Origin: Massilia frigida
GTDB lineage: Bacteria; Pseudomonadota; Gammaproteobacteria; Burkholderiales; Burkholderiaceae_D
DNA: 64,000 nucleotides
Direction of reading: 5' to 3'
Assembly: GCF_011682175.1 (NCBI RefSeq)
Contig: NZ_WHJG01000035.1
Span: 1-64,000, forward strand
In this document: positions 18,938-27,360 of the stretch, piece by piece
Layout of the letters: each line of letters opens with the position of its first letter
Position numbering within the stretch: position 1 is the first letter of the stretch
Notes under the pieces: model-generated
Databases searched by the model: none
What the model saw: only the letters and a program-made list of their open reading frames with translations
What the model was told of the DNA's origin: nothing
Program-made: the position numbers and the translations under genes

Positions 18938-18959
18938 AGCCTGCCTTGCAAGGCAGGCT
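18938..18959. terminator. palindromic hairpin between the GltI-like gene and ansB
   Basis: A perfect 22-bp palindrome, half-site AGCCTGCCTTG with its complement, 40 bp after the GltI-like stop codon. It could attenuate read-through into ansB or stabilise the upstream mRNA. Compared with 17699-17718 the inner C:G pair is changed to T:A on both arms, keeping the pairing. Confidence 0.6.
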
Positions 18960-18999
18960 CGTTGCGCAGGGGCGCGGTGGAGCGCGCCAATTGCCTGCT

Positions 19000-19881
19000 T
19001 CACCGGTAGGCGGCCGGGTCGCCCGAATCGGTGGGGGCGGCAATCGCCTTTTTCAGCGCCGGGCTCATCGGCAGCTGGAGTGGCGCGAACCACTTGCGGT
19101 AGATCTGCTGCACTTCGCCGGACTTGAACAGCGCGACGATGGCTTCGTCCACCAGTTTCTTGAATTCGGGGTCGTTCTTGCGCACCACGATCCCGTACGG
19201 CTGCACCGGCAAATCGGTGGCGACGATGGCGTAGATGCCCGGGTCCTTGGCGGCGGCGACCAGCCCGTGCAGCAGCACATCGTCCATCACGAAGGCGACC
19301 GCGCGGTCGGCCTCGACCAGCGAAAACGCTTCGGCGTGATCCCTGCCCAGAATGATGTGCAGGTCGAGCCCCTGTGCCTGGGCGGTGTCGCCCAGCGCGT
19401 TGATGGCCGTGGTGCCGGCCGTCGAGACGACGGTCGAGCCCTTGAGCGCTTGCAGCGAATCGATGCGGGCCGTCTTTTTCGCCACCAGGCTGGTGGCCGC
19501 GACGAAGGTCGTCACCGAAAACGCCACCTCCTTTTGCCGCTCGAGCGTGTTGGTGGTCGAGCCGCATTCGAGGTCGACGATGCCATTGAGCATGAACGCG
19601 CTGCGGTTGGCGGAGGTGACCGGGCGCAGCATCACTTCCAGGCCGGGCGCCTTGAGCCGGGTGCGGATGGCGTCGACGATGCGATAGCACAGTTCGATCG
19701 AATAGCCGGTCGGCCGCTGCTGCTTGTCGAGATAGGAAAACGGGATCGATTTGTCGCGAAAGCCAATGCTGATGACGCCCGTTTCCGCGATTTTCCGCAA
19801 GGTCGGCGACTCCTGCGCCGCGCCATGGGGGGCGAGCGAGAGCAGTGCGGCAAAAGCGAAGAGCAGGTGTCTGTTATTCAC
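19000..19881 (-). CDS. second GltI-like amino acid binding protein
   Basis: A 293-residue periplasmic receptor paralogous to GltI: signal peptide ending HGAA, GVISIGFRDKSIPFSYLD, GYSIELCYRIVDAI, SANRSAFMLNGIVDLECGST. It has no permease or ATPase of its own nearby, so it may feed the same GltJKL complex with a different specificity, for example Asn/Gln or Asp. It lies upstream of ansB in the same direction, 180 bp apart with a hairpin between. It could also have a purely sensory role with the two-component system; that is speculation. Confidence 0.88.
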   Translation of the reverse strand: MNNRHLLFAFAALLSLAPHGAAQESPTLRKIAETGVISIGFRDKSIPFSYLDKQQRPTGYSIELCYRIVDAIRTRLKAPGLEVMLRPVTSANRSAFMLNGIVDLECGSTTNTLERQKEVAFSVTTFVAATSLVAKKTARIDSLQALKGSTVVSTAGTTAINALGDTAQAQGLDLHIILGRDHAEAFSLVEADRAVAFVMDDVLLHGLVAAAKDPGIYAIVATDLPVQPYGIVVRKNDPEFKKLVDEAIVALFKSGEVQQIYRKWFAPLQLPMSPALKKAIAAPTDSGDPAAYR

Positions 19882-20112
19882 GTCGTTTTTTCCTTACGGC
19901 CCGGGAATCCCAGCCGTCGCATGTTGTAATATTCCCATGAACAGGTGGCAACGACAATGCTTATGCAAAATTCACATGGGAGGCGATGGTGCTCCGGGCG
20001 GCAAGAGTAACGGGAGAGTGGGGCTCGATCAGCTTGTGCAGCTTTCCCCACGGCGTAACGCTGTCGCTGTCGGCGAGGAAGCGGTGGTTGCCCACCAGGC
20101 GTGGCCGTCACT

Positions 20113-21405
20113 TTAATTTTTTAGCTGTTGAGTCATCGTTGCAATGGGTAGAAATCGAATGCTTCGCAGCATGTGTGCTTGAGAAGCGCGAATAGCGGCG
20201 GGAACGTCCGTGCGCGCCACGAATTGCGCTTCCAGTTCTGCCGCCGCCGCTTCAATTCCTCCGACCATTCTCGTGAATTCGCGATTGAAGCTGCCGGCCC
20301 GGATGCCAAGCTGGTTGGCAAACGACGCCACATGTTCTTTGCGCAAGTCCCGGTAGTGCATCACTTCCGCGACAGGAAACGACATCGGAATGTCGGGCCA
20401 TTGCGCTTCCCCCTGGCCGAGCAACTCGGGACGCACCCATGTACTGGTGCTCAGAAGGTCATAGTGCGGCGCGAGTTCATACCCCCCGGGGCCAGCGATC
20501 AGTGAGATGTTTTTCAGGTGTGCATCACTGTTCCCTATCAGGATGTTGTAGAGAGTCCATCGAAACAGCGTCAGCCGCGCCGTCGCGGGCGTACGGCATT
20601 TGCTCAATATATCCGTCAAGGCGGTGATGCCCGACTCGGCATATTTCGCCTGGGCGGACAGGGTCAGCAGCTGCAGCGCGTCGAGCGTGTGCAATCTGTC
20701 GACCTGGTCGCCGGTTCTCGTGCGGTCGAAACGTTCGATGATGTAAATCGGCGACGGCACATACCGCAATTCCACCTGTGGAACGGAAAGACCCATTCGC
20801 TGTGCAAGCCGCGCCGAAAACCATTCATTCACAGCGCTGCAAGGATAGTGCTCGCTCAAGACATCCGGTTTCAGGATATGGGTGGAAGCGCGCGCCCCGG
20901 TCGGTTCGAAAAGCTGCCCGTCAATCATGACGATGGCAAGTTTTTGCTGGGCTCCCGCCAGCGACATCTTTTTCGGTGCCTTGGCCGAGAGCGGTTGTCG
21001 CGGCATCGCCTTGATGCGTGCTTCAAGGTCGTCGTCGGACAGCGGCAGCAGGCCTGCTTCCGGCAACGCGTTGCCTGGTGGGAGCAAGGTCAGGGCGCCT
21101 GCCGACTCCGCGCCAAAGTGCGACAGCATGGTCCAGGCATCCACCCCGACCGTGACGTCGTTCTTCATGTACGTCATCAGCTGCTGCCTGGCTTGCGCCT
21201 CCGGTAGCAGATTATCGAAGAACCACTGGACTGGACGAATGGTTCCGCCGTCTTCATGTGGAACCGTCCTCAGAGGAAGGCCAGGAGAGAGTTCATATCC
21301 ATGTTTGACCCAGGCCTGATCGTATTGAAACGACCAAACCCCGGTGTTTTCCGACAGCGTTCCGACGAAGGACTTGTCGAGGTAGGCGCACAGTTCGCGC
21401 TTCAT
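20113..21405 (-). CDS. hipA: HipA-family serine/threonine kinase toxin
   Basis: A 430-residue type II toxin kinase. The N-terminal subdomain is followed by the mobile loop SLAGAQQKLA, the STHILKPD strand, the catalytic loop IGNSDAHLKNIS and metal-binding APHYDLLS. E. coli HipA phosphorylates GltX and causes growth arrest; family targets vary. The ATG overlaps the hipB stop codon by 4 bp (ATGA), a normal hipBA arrangement. Full length with all catalytic motifs, so probably functional. Confidence 0.93.
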   Translation of the reverse strand: MKRELCAYLDKSFVGTLSENTGVWSFQYDQAWVKHGYELSPGLPLRTVPHEDGGTIRPVQWFFDNLLPEAQARQQLMTYMKNDVTVGVDAWTMLSHFGAESAGALTLLPPGNALPEAGLLPLSDDDLEARIKAMPRQPLSAKAPKKMSLAGAQQKLAIVMIDGQLFEPTGARASTHILKPDVLSEHYPCSAVNEWFSARLAQRMGLSVPQVELRYVPSPIYIIERFDRTRTGDQVDRLHTLDALQLLTLSAQAKYAESGITALTDILSKCRTPATARLTLFRWTLYNILIGNSDAHLKNISLIAGPGGYELAPHYDLLSTSTWVRPELLGQGEAQWPDIPMSFPVAEVMHYRDLRKEHVASFANQLGIRAGSFNREFTRMVGGIEAAAAELEAQFVARTDVPAAIRASQAHMLRSIRFLPIATMTQQLKN

Positions 21406-21677
21406 GGTCGAGCTCGCTTTCTTGTCGTCGTCTTGCCATCCAGGTCAATGGAATTCTCATCAATTGTCGACGGCATGGACAAATGCATTTCGATTCCGAG
21501 CTCTTTCATTGTCGCAAAAAGTTTCTTGAGCGCTACCGTAGAGTGGCCTTGTTCCTGCCGCCGCAACAGGGTTTGGGAAGTCTCCAATGTCTCGGCCAGG
21601 TCGGCCAGCGGGACATTCAGTGCGAGCCGGGTAGCGCGGAGAACGGCACCCATTTGCTCAAACGATTTGATTTTCAT
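21402..21677 (-). CDS. hipB: HipB-like antitoxin, XRE-type repressor
   Basis: A 91-residue protein with an XRE HTH (MGAVLRATRLALNVPLADLA, then ETSQTLLRRQEQGHSTV) and a short C-terminal tail with KTTTRKRARP. HipB neutralises HipA and represses the operon. I chose the ATG at 21677; the longer reading upstream crosses the putative operators. The four repeated sites immediately upstream support autoregulation. Confidence 0.88.
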   Translation of the reverse strand: MKIKSFEQMGAVLRATRLALNVPLADLAETLETSQTLLRRQEQGHSTVALKKLFATMKELGIEMHLSMPSTIDENSIDLDGKTTTRKRARP

Positions 21678-21693
21678 GCTGCGTCCGTAACAG

Positions 21694-21857
21694 TGCAATT
21701 TTGCTCTATTGTAGCACTTCGCGTTTCGGGTTTTTACTAAGAGAGTGAAATTGCAGTATTGTCCTGAAATTGACGTTTGAAGCGAGCTAAAAGAGTAAAA
21801 ACGCACTTTTAAGTTAATTTTGCCATGAACATTGCCTTAACAATGCAAAAATACTCT
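21694..21857. promoter_or_regulatory. array of four operator-like sites upstream of hipB
   Basis: A 14-bp motif, consensus AGAGTRAAAWTGCA, occurs four times: 21694-21707 (reverse), 21742-21755 (forward), 21792-21805 (forward) and 21844-21857 (reverse). Spacings between site centres are 48, 50 and 52 bp, about five helical turns. Two copies extend to TAAAAGAGTA. The surroundings are strikingly AT-rich. Cooperative binding by HipB or the HipBA complex is the likely role. Confidence 0.7.
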
Positions 21858-22020
21858 TTTACTTTCTGAGTCAGCCTCTGCAGGAAATAGCGTGGAGCCG
21901 AAACAGACCGCACTCGCGCGTTGATCACTTTCCTGGACAAATCTGACGAACGTGTTTTCTATGCAATAGAATTCCCGTTAACCGTGCTAGTCTCGCTGCA
22001 GTTTCCAGCAAGGAGGCACT

Positions 22021-22140
22021 ATGCAAGGATGGATCACTCCCCTTAAATTGTTTGCGTACCTGCTCATCCTGCTGATGCTCGCATCCATCGGCTATGCGGC
22101 CATCATCTCGGTGCGTTACTGGCCCGCCATCTCGGTCTAG
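22021..22140 (+). CDS. 39-residue membrane protein at the head of the nor operon
   Basis: ATG at 22021 preceded by AGGAGG with 5-base spacing, the best ribosome site in this part of the window. The protein has one hydrophobic helix (LFAYLLILLMLASIGYAAII) with a short N terminus and a C-terminal RYWPAISV. It ends 8 bp before norC, so it is surely cotranscribed. I do not recognise the family. Small single-helix subunits are common in haem-copper oxidases, so an accessory subunit of the NO reductase is a reasonable guess. Confidence 0.75.
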   Translation: MQGWITPLKLFAYLLILLMLASIGYAAIISVRYWPAISV

Positions 22141-22148
22141 GAGGCGCC

Positions 22149-23003
22149 ATGAACAAACGCCAAGCCCGCCTGTTTGCCATTGGCTCCTCCGTGCTCGCCG
22201 CGCTCGCCTTCCTCGCCCTGACGCTCGACAGCCACCGCCAGTTCGGCCGCCTTACCAACGCCGACAAGATCACTGCCCAGGTCACCCGGGGCAAGGATGT
22301 GTGGCACGAAAATAACTGCATCAACTGCCACACGATCTTTGGTGAAGGGGCTTACTACGCTCCCGACCTGACCAAGATCACCAAGCTGCGCGGCAACGCT
22401 TACCTCACCGCGTACATGAAGGACCCGTCCAAGTTCTACGACGAAACGCGGCACCGGCGCCTCATGCCCAAGCAGGACATCAGCGACACCGACATTGCGG
22501 CCTTGATCGCTTTCCTCGATTGGGTCTCGAATGTCGACAACCAGGGCTGGCCGCCGCGCCCCATCCTGGTCACCGGCGCCACCTTTCCCGGCACCGACGT
22601 CGGCGCGGCGGCCCCACCCGGCGCGCCCGCCGCCACGCCACCGGCGGCGCGGCCCACCACCAGCGACGACAATCCGGCCGCGCTGGGCGAACGCCTGTTC
22701 CGCACCACCGTGCCGGCATGCACCGCCTGCCATTCCACCGCTCCCGGCGTCAATCTGGCCGGGCCGTCGCTGGCCGGCCTGGTGGGCCGCACCACGGCCC
22801 TGCTCGCCGGCGGCGGCTACCAGGGCAAGGCCAGCGATGTGGACGGGTATATCCGGGAGGCGGTGACCTCGCCCAGCGCGCACGTCGTGCCCGGTGACAT
22901 GTACTCGGCCAATGGCCAGTCCTTCATGCCCGACACCTATGGCAAGAGCCTGACGCCGGAGCAGATTGCCCAACTGGTCGCCTACCTGTCCTCGCTGAAA
23001 TAA
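22149..23003 (+). CDS. norC: nitric oxide reductase cytochrome c subunit, diheme form
   Basis: A 284-residue membrane-anchored cytochrome. N-terminal TM helix (residues ~8-26), first haem motif CINCH (57-61) in a normal NorC domain ending near residue 145, a Pro/Ala-rich linker (~150-172), and a second cytochrome c domain with CTACH (191-195) and distal SGQSFMP-like SANGQSFMPDTYG. Ordinary NorC is about 150 residues with one haem. The extra domain resembles the cytochrome c tail of oxidase subunit II. It passes electrons to NorB and may let the complex accept from another donor. Confidence 0.92.
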   Translation: MNKRQARLFAIGSSVLAALAFLALTLDSHRQFGRLTNADKITAQVTRGKDVWHENNCINCHTIFGEGAYYAPDLTKITKLRGNAYLTAYMKDPSKFYDETRHRRLMPKQDISDTDIAALIAFLDWVSNVDNQGWPPRPILVTGATFPGTDVGAAAPPGAPAATPPAARPTTSDDNPAALGERLFRTTVPACTACHSTAPGVNLAGPSLAGLVGRTTALLAGGGYQGKASDVDGYIREAVTSPSAHVVPGDMYSANGQSFMPDTYGKSLTPEQIAQLVAYLSSLK

Positions 23004-23054
23004 GCGTCATTGCCCAGCAACGCTGGAGCCGAATCGTTTTGCGGAGCTATTGCC

Positions 23055-24422
23055 ATGAGATATAAGTCGCAGTCTGTCGCCTATTGGTACTTCGCCGTCG
23101 CGCTGTCCCTGTTCGGACTGCAGCTGGTGTTCGGCCTGCTCTCCGCCACCAAGTACCTGGGACCCGATCCCTTGCTGTACATCCTCCCTTTCGATGTTAC
23201 CAAGGTCATCCATACCAACCTGCTGATCGTCTGGGTCCTGTGCGGCTTCATGGGCGCCACCTACTGGATGGTGCCGGACGAATCGCGCACCGAGCTGCAC
23301 AGCACCAAGCTGGCCTACATCCAGCTGGTGCTGTGGGTCCTGATGGGCGTCACCGCCATCGTCGGCTACCTGTTCCGCTGGGGCACCGGCAACAAGCTGC
23401 TGGAGCAGCCATTGCCGCACAAGATCGTGATCGTGATCGTCATGCTGATGTTTCTCTACAACGTCGGCATGACGATCAAGAAATCGGGACGCCTGACCAC
23501 CACCGAGGGCGTGCTGCTGGGCGGGCTCGGCCTGGCCGCCGTGCTCTACCTGCCGGCCTTGCTGCACTATGAAAACTACACCGTCTCGATCTACTACCGC
23601 TGGTGGACCATCCACCTGTGGGTGGAAGGGGTATGGGAAATGATCCAGGGCGGCTTCCTGGCCTATCTCCTGATCCGCCTGTCCGGCGCCGACCGCGAGG
23701 TCATGGAGAAATGGCTGTACGTGATCGTGGGGCTGGTCTTCATTGCCGGCATCCTGGGCACGGCGCACCACTACTACTGGATCGGCGTGCCGGCCTACTG
23801 GCTGCCCATCGGCGGCGTCTTCAGCGCCCTGGAACCGGTGGCCCTGGTCGGCATGGCCATGTACGCCTACTCGACCATCAAGCGCTCCGGCGTGGCGCAT
23901 CCCAACAAGCTGGCCTTGCACTGGACCGTGGGCAGCGCCGTGTTCACCCTGTTCGGCGCTGGCCTGCTGGGCCTGGCGCACACCTTCCCCTCCGTGAACA
24001 AATGGACCCACGGCACCCTGATCACGGCCATGCACGGCCACGCCGCCTTCTATGGCGCGTATGTCATGATCGTGCTGGCCATGATCAGCTATGCCATGCC
24101 GGGGCTGTCGCGGCGCCCGGAACAAGGCACCGCGATGGGCTACTGGTCGTTCTGGCTGCAGCTTGGCGGCATGTTCGGCATGACGCTCTCGTTTGCGACG
24201 GCCGGCATCGCCCAGGTTTATCTGGAACGTATCATGGGCCTGGGCTTCCTGGATGCCCAGCTCAAAATCCAGATTCACTTCGTCATGCTGCTCGCTACCG
24301 GATCCATGTTCGCGATCGGGGTGGCGCTGTTCATCATCGACTTCTTCCGCTTCGCACCGCGCCTGGGGGCGCTTGAGGAAGGCGACCCGGCGGCGCCGCT
24401 GCCAAGGGCGCAGCCGGCGTGA
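23055..24422 (+). CDS. norB: nitric oxide reductase catalytic subunit
   Basis: A 455-residue inner-membrane haem-copper family subunit with about twelve hydrophobic segments. Conserved features: haem-ligand regions KVIHTNLLIVW, WWTIHLWVEGVWEMIQGG (His and Glu near the non-haem iron), GTAHHYYWIG (His pair) and MHGHAAFYGAY. It reduces two NO to N2O, taking electrons from NorC. The N terminus is short (starts MRYKSQSVAYWYF), as in cNOR, not the fused qNOR. The ATG at 23055 is chosen over an upstream in-frame start. NorQ overlaps its stop. Confidence 0.95.
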   Translation: MRYKSQSVAYWYFAVALSLFGLQLVFGLLSATKYLGPDPLLYILPFDVTKVIHTNLLIVWVLCGFMGATYWMVPDESRTELHSTKLAYIQLVLWVLMGVTAIVGYLFRWGTGNKLLEQPLPHKIVIVIVMLMFLYNVGMTIKKSGRLTTTEGVLLGGLGLAAVLYLPALLHYENYTVSIYYRWWTIHLWVEGVWEMIQGGFLAYLLIRLSGADREVMEKWLYVIVGLVFIAGILGTAHHYYWIGVPAYWLPIGGVFSALEPVALVGMAMYAYSTIKRSGVAHPNKLALHWTVGSAVFTLFGAGLLGLAHTFPSVNKWTHGTLITAMHGHAAFYGAYVMIVLAMISYAMPGLSRRPEQGTAMGYWSFWLQLGGMFGMTLSFATAGIAQVYLERIMGLGFLDAQLKIQIHFVMLLATGSMFAIGVALFIIDFFRFAPRLGALEEGDPAAPLPRAQPA

Positions 24423-25216
24423 GCAAGGACGATCCCGCGCCAGCGGCGCCCTATTACCTGGAAAACGCGGGCGAGGTGGCCTTGTTCGAGCAGTGCCACC
24501 GGCGCCAGCTGGCGGTCATGCTCAAGGGGCCGACCGGCTGCGGCAAGACGCGCTTTGTCGAATACATGGCCTGGCGCCTGCAGCGCCCGCTAATCACCAT
24601 TTCCTGTCACGACGACCTCAGCACATCCGACCTGGTGGGACGCTTCCTGATCGGCGCCAGCGGCACCGCATGGCACGATGGCCCGCTGACCCGCGCCGTA
24701 CGCGACGGCGCCATCTGCTACCTGGACGAAGTGGTCGAGGCGCGCCAGGACACGGTGGTGGTGCTGCATCCCCTGAGCGACCACCGGCGCATGCTGCCGA
24801 TCGACAAGACCGGCGAAAGCGTGATGGCGGCGCCCGGCTTCCAGCTGGTGGTGTCCTACAACCCCGGCTACCAGCGCATGCTCAAGGACATGAAGCCGTC
24901 CACGCGGCAGCGCTTCGTCGCCTTCGATTTCGACTTCCCGCCGCCCGCGCGCGAGGCCGCCATCGTGGCGCACGAGGGGCAGGTCGACGCCAGCCTTGCC
25001 ATCGCCCTCGTCACGCTCGGCACCCGCTTGCGCCAGCTGCGCGACCGCGGCCTGGCCGAAGTGCCCAGCACGCGCCTCTTGATCGCCGCCGCGCGCCTGA
25101 TCGGCGGCGGCATCCCGGTGGCCGAGGCCTGCTGCGCGGCCATCGTCGCCCCCCTGTCCGACGAGCCGGCCCTGGTGGGCGCCATGCGCGACCTAGTCGG
25201 CGCCAGTTTCGTCTAG
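24419..25216 (+). CDS. norQ: NorQ/CbbQ-type MoxR AAA+ ATPase
   Basis: A 265-residue AAA+ ATPase: Walker A GPTGCGKTR, Walker B AICYLDEVVEA, sensor-1 VVSYNPGYQ. NorQ acts with the VWA protein NorD to insert the non-haem iron or otherwise activate NorB. The GTG start at 24419 overlaps the norB stop codon (GTGA), which signals tight coupling. The standard norCBQD order supports the assignment. Confidence 0.93.
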   Translation: MSKDDPAPAAPYYLENAGEVALFEQCHRRQLAVMLKGPTGCGKTRFVEYMAWRLQRPLITISCHDDLSTSDLVGRFLIGASGTAWHDGPLTRAVRDGAICYLDEVVEARQDTVVVLHPLSDHRRMLPIDKTGESVMAAPGFQLVVSYNPGYQRMLKDMKPSTRQRFVAFDFDFPPPAREAAIVAHEGQVDASLAIALVTLGTRLRQLRDRGLAEVPSTRLLIAAARLIGGGIPVAEACCAAIVAPLSDEPALVGAMRDLVGASFV

Positions 25217-25218
25217 CC

Positions 25219-27225
25219 ATGGCGGAGGCGGAAGACCTCATCACCGATGCCGCCCGGCACGCCACCATCTTCGTGCAAGCTTACTGGCGGCGCCATCGCC
25301 CGCGTCCCGGCCCGGCGCAGCTGGAATTGTGCGACGTGGCCGCGCGCCTCGATCTGCTGGCCCACGCCGTCTTCGGCCGCAGCTTCCGCCTGCGTCCCTC
25401 CCAGCCGCCGGCCCCGCGCACCTTCCTCGACAAGCTCCTGCGCCGCCACGAAGCGCCGCCGCCGGCCAGCGCGCTGCCGGGCACCGACGGCCACAGCATC
25501 TGGCTGCCGCGCGCCATCGCCAGCGGCATCGACGGCGTGCAACAGCGCGCGCTGGCGCGCTATCGCCTGCTGCTGCTGCAACAAGCCATGCGCGCCACGC
25601 GCGGCAGCGCGCTGCACTACCCGCAGCGCGAGAGCGCCTGGGTGCAAGCCTGCTACCACCTGCTCGAAGCGCGCGCCGCCGACGCCGCGCTGGAGCGGCT
25701 GCTGCCCGGCATCGCGGGCGCCCTGCAGGATTGGCGCCGAACGGCGCTGGCCGCGCGCCCCCCGCTGCGCACGCTCGCGCCCTCCCTGCACCCGCTGGAA
25801 CAGGCGCTGCAAGCCGTCCTGGCGGGCACCCCCGCCGATGATGCAGGCACGCCGCTCCAGGTGCTGGAGCAGGCGCGCCGCATGGCGCCCAGCCTGGCCG
25901 CGCCGGGCGGGCAGGCGCAGCGCCGGGTCCTGGCAGGCGACGACTGGCTGGGCGAATTCATGCCGGCGCCCGCCTGCGCTGCGGCAGCTTCCCGCGCCGG
26001 CGAGCGTGAGGAGGAGTCCGGAGCGCGGCGCAGCGCCCGGCTGGCGCGCCGCCCGCGCGCGCGCCGGCAGGACGAGGATGACGAGCAGCCGCCGGGACCG
26101 ATGATGGTGCAGACGGCCCAGCCGCACGAGCAGGCCGAAGACGCCCTGGGCGTGCAGCGGCCCACCGACCGTGATACCGGCACCGCCGCCGAGGACTTTG
26201 CCGACGCGCTGTCCGAACTGCCCGAAGCGCGCATGGTGTCCACGCCCGGCGCAGCGCGCGAAGTGCTGCTCTCGGACGACCCGCCCGACGCCCAGGCCAG
26301 GCGCCAGGGCATGGCGCCGCAGGCCGCCGACGGCGAAGCGTGCCCTTATCCGGAATGGGACTGGAAAACCCGTCGCTACCGCGACCCCGGCGCCATCGTC
26401 ACGGTGCGCACCGCGCTGCCCGGCGCGCAGGCCACGGTGGACGCCATCTTGCGGCGCCAGGCGCCGCTGCTGCGCGCAGTGCGGCGCCAGTTCGAACTGC
26501 TGCGCACTGAGCGCACCCGGCTGCGCCAGCAGCTCGACGGCGATGCCATCGACCTGCAAGGCTGGATCGACAACCAGGCGCAGCTGCTCGCCGGCGGCAA
26601 GCTCGACCAGCGCCTGTACGAGGCCGAACGGCGCGGCCGGCGCGACCTGGCCGTGATGCTGCTGGTCGACATCAGCGGCTCGACCGACAGCTGGGTGTCC
26701 GGCCAGTGCCGCGTGATCGACGTCGAACGCGAAGCCCTGCTCATGGTCTGCGCGGCGTTGCAGGGCCTGGGCGAGCCGTTCAGCGTGCTCGGCTTTTCCG
26801 GCGAGGGGCCGGGTGGGGTGGTGGTGCATGCCATCAAGCGCTTCCCTGAACCGTATGGCAATGAGGTGGCGCTGCGCATCGCCGGACTGGAGCCGGAAAA
26901 CTTTACCCGCGCCGGCGCCGCCCTGCGCCATGCCAGCGCCGCCCTGATGACGCAGGCGGCCCGGCACAAGCTGCTGATCGTGATTTCAGATGGCAAGCCC
27001 AACGACGTGGACCAGTACGACGGGCGCTATGGCGTGGAAGACTTGCGCCAGGCTGTCATCGAGGCGCGCCTGCAGGGCATCGCGCCGTTCTGCCTGACCA
27101 TTGACCGCCAAGCTGCGAGCTACCTGCCGGCCGTGTTCGGCGAGCATGCCTACGCCCTGTTGCAGCGCGCCGAGCTGCTGCCCACGGTGCTGCTGGGTTG
27201 GTTGCGCAAGCTGGTTGCGTCGTGA
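25219..27225 (+). CDS. norD: NorD, VWA-domain activator of nitric oxide reductase
   Basis: A 668-residue cytoplasmic protein with a helical N-terminal half, an acidic/Arg-rich low-complexity linker (~260-300) and a C-terminal VWA domain (from RRDLAVMLLVDISGSTDSW; MIDAS DISGST, then LIVISDGKPND). It partners with NorQ in activating cNOR. The ATG at 25219 lies 2 bp after the norQ stop. Very GC-rich codon use gives large antisense ORFs that are not genes. Confidence 0.92.
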   Translation: MAEAEDLITDAARHATIFVQAYWRRHRPRPGPAQLELCDVAARLDLLAHAVFGRSFRLRPSQPPAPRTFLDKLLRRHEAPPPASALPGTDGHSIWLPRAIASGIDGVQQRALARYRLLLLQQAMRATRGSALHYPQRESAWVQACYHLLEARAADAALERLLPGIAGALQDWRRTALAARPPLRTLAPSLHPLEQALQAVLAGTPADDAGTPLQVLEQARRMAPSLAAPGGQAQRRVLAGDDWLGEFMPAPACAAAASRAGEREEESGARRSARLARRPRARRQDEDDEQPPGPMMVQTAQPHEQAEDALGVQRPTDRDTGTAAEDFADALSELPEARMVSTPGAAREVLLSDDPPDAQARRQGMAPQAADGEACPYPEWDWKTRRYRDPGAIVTVRTALPGAQATVDAILRRQAPLLRAVRRQFELLRTERTRLRQQLDGDAIDLQGWIDNQAQLLAGGKLDQRLYEAERRGRRDLAVMLLVDISGSTDSWVSGQCRVIDVEREALLMVCAALQGLGEPFSVLGFSGEGPGGVVVHAIKRFPEPYGNEVALRIAGLEPENFTRAGAALRHASAALMTQAARHKLLIVISDGKPNDVDQYDGRYGVEDLRQAVIEARLQGIAPFCLTIDRQAASYLPAVFGEHAYALLQRAELLPTVLLGWLRKLVAS

Positions 27226-27360
27226 CGCGCCCGGCATCGGTGGGCGTGGCCCGGCCGCTGCTAAAATAGCATCGCTAAACTCCTGTTTCATAACCCAGCC
27301 ACATGCGGGAAAAGATGCAGGATCGCCCGCCTCGAATATCTCCACGCGCCAACGCCCACC

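Noticed and set aside
21921-21934. FNR/Dnr-type box upstream of the nor operon
   Set aside because: Only a TTGAT half-site is present (TTGATCACTTTCCT); the second half does not match. NorR-type GTCA-N7-TGAC sites were not found either.
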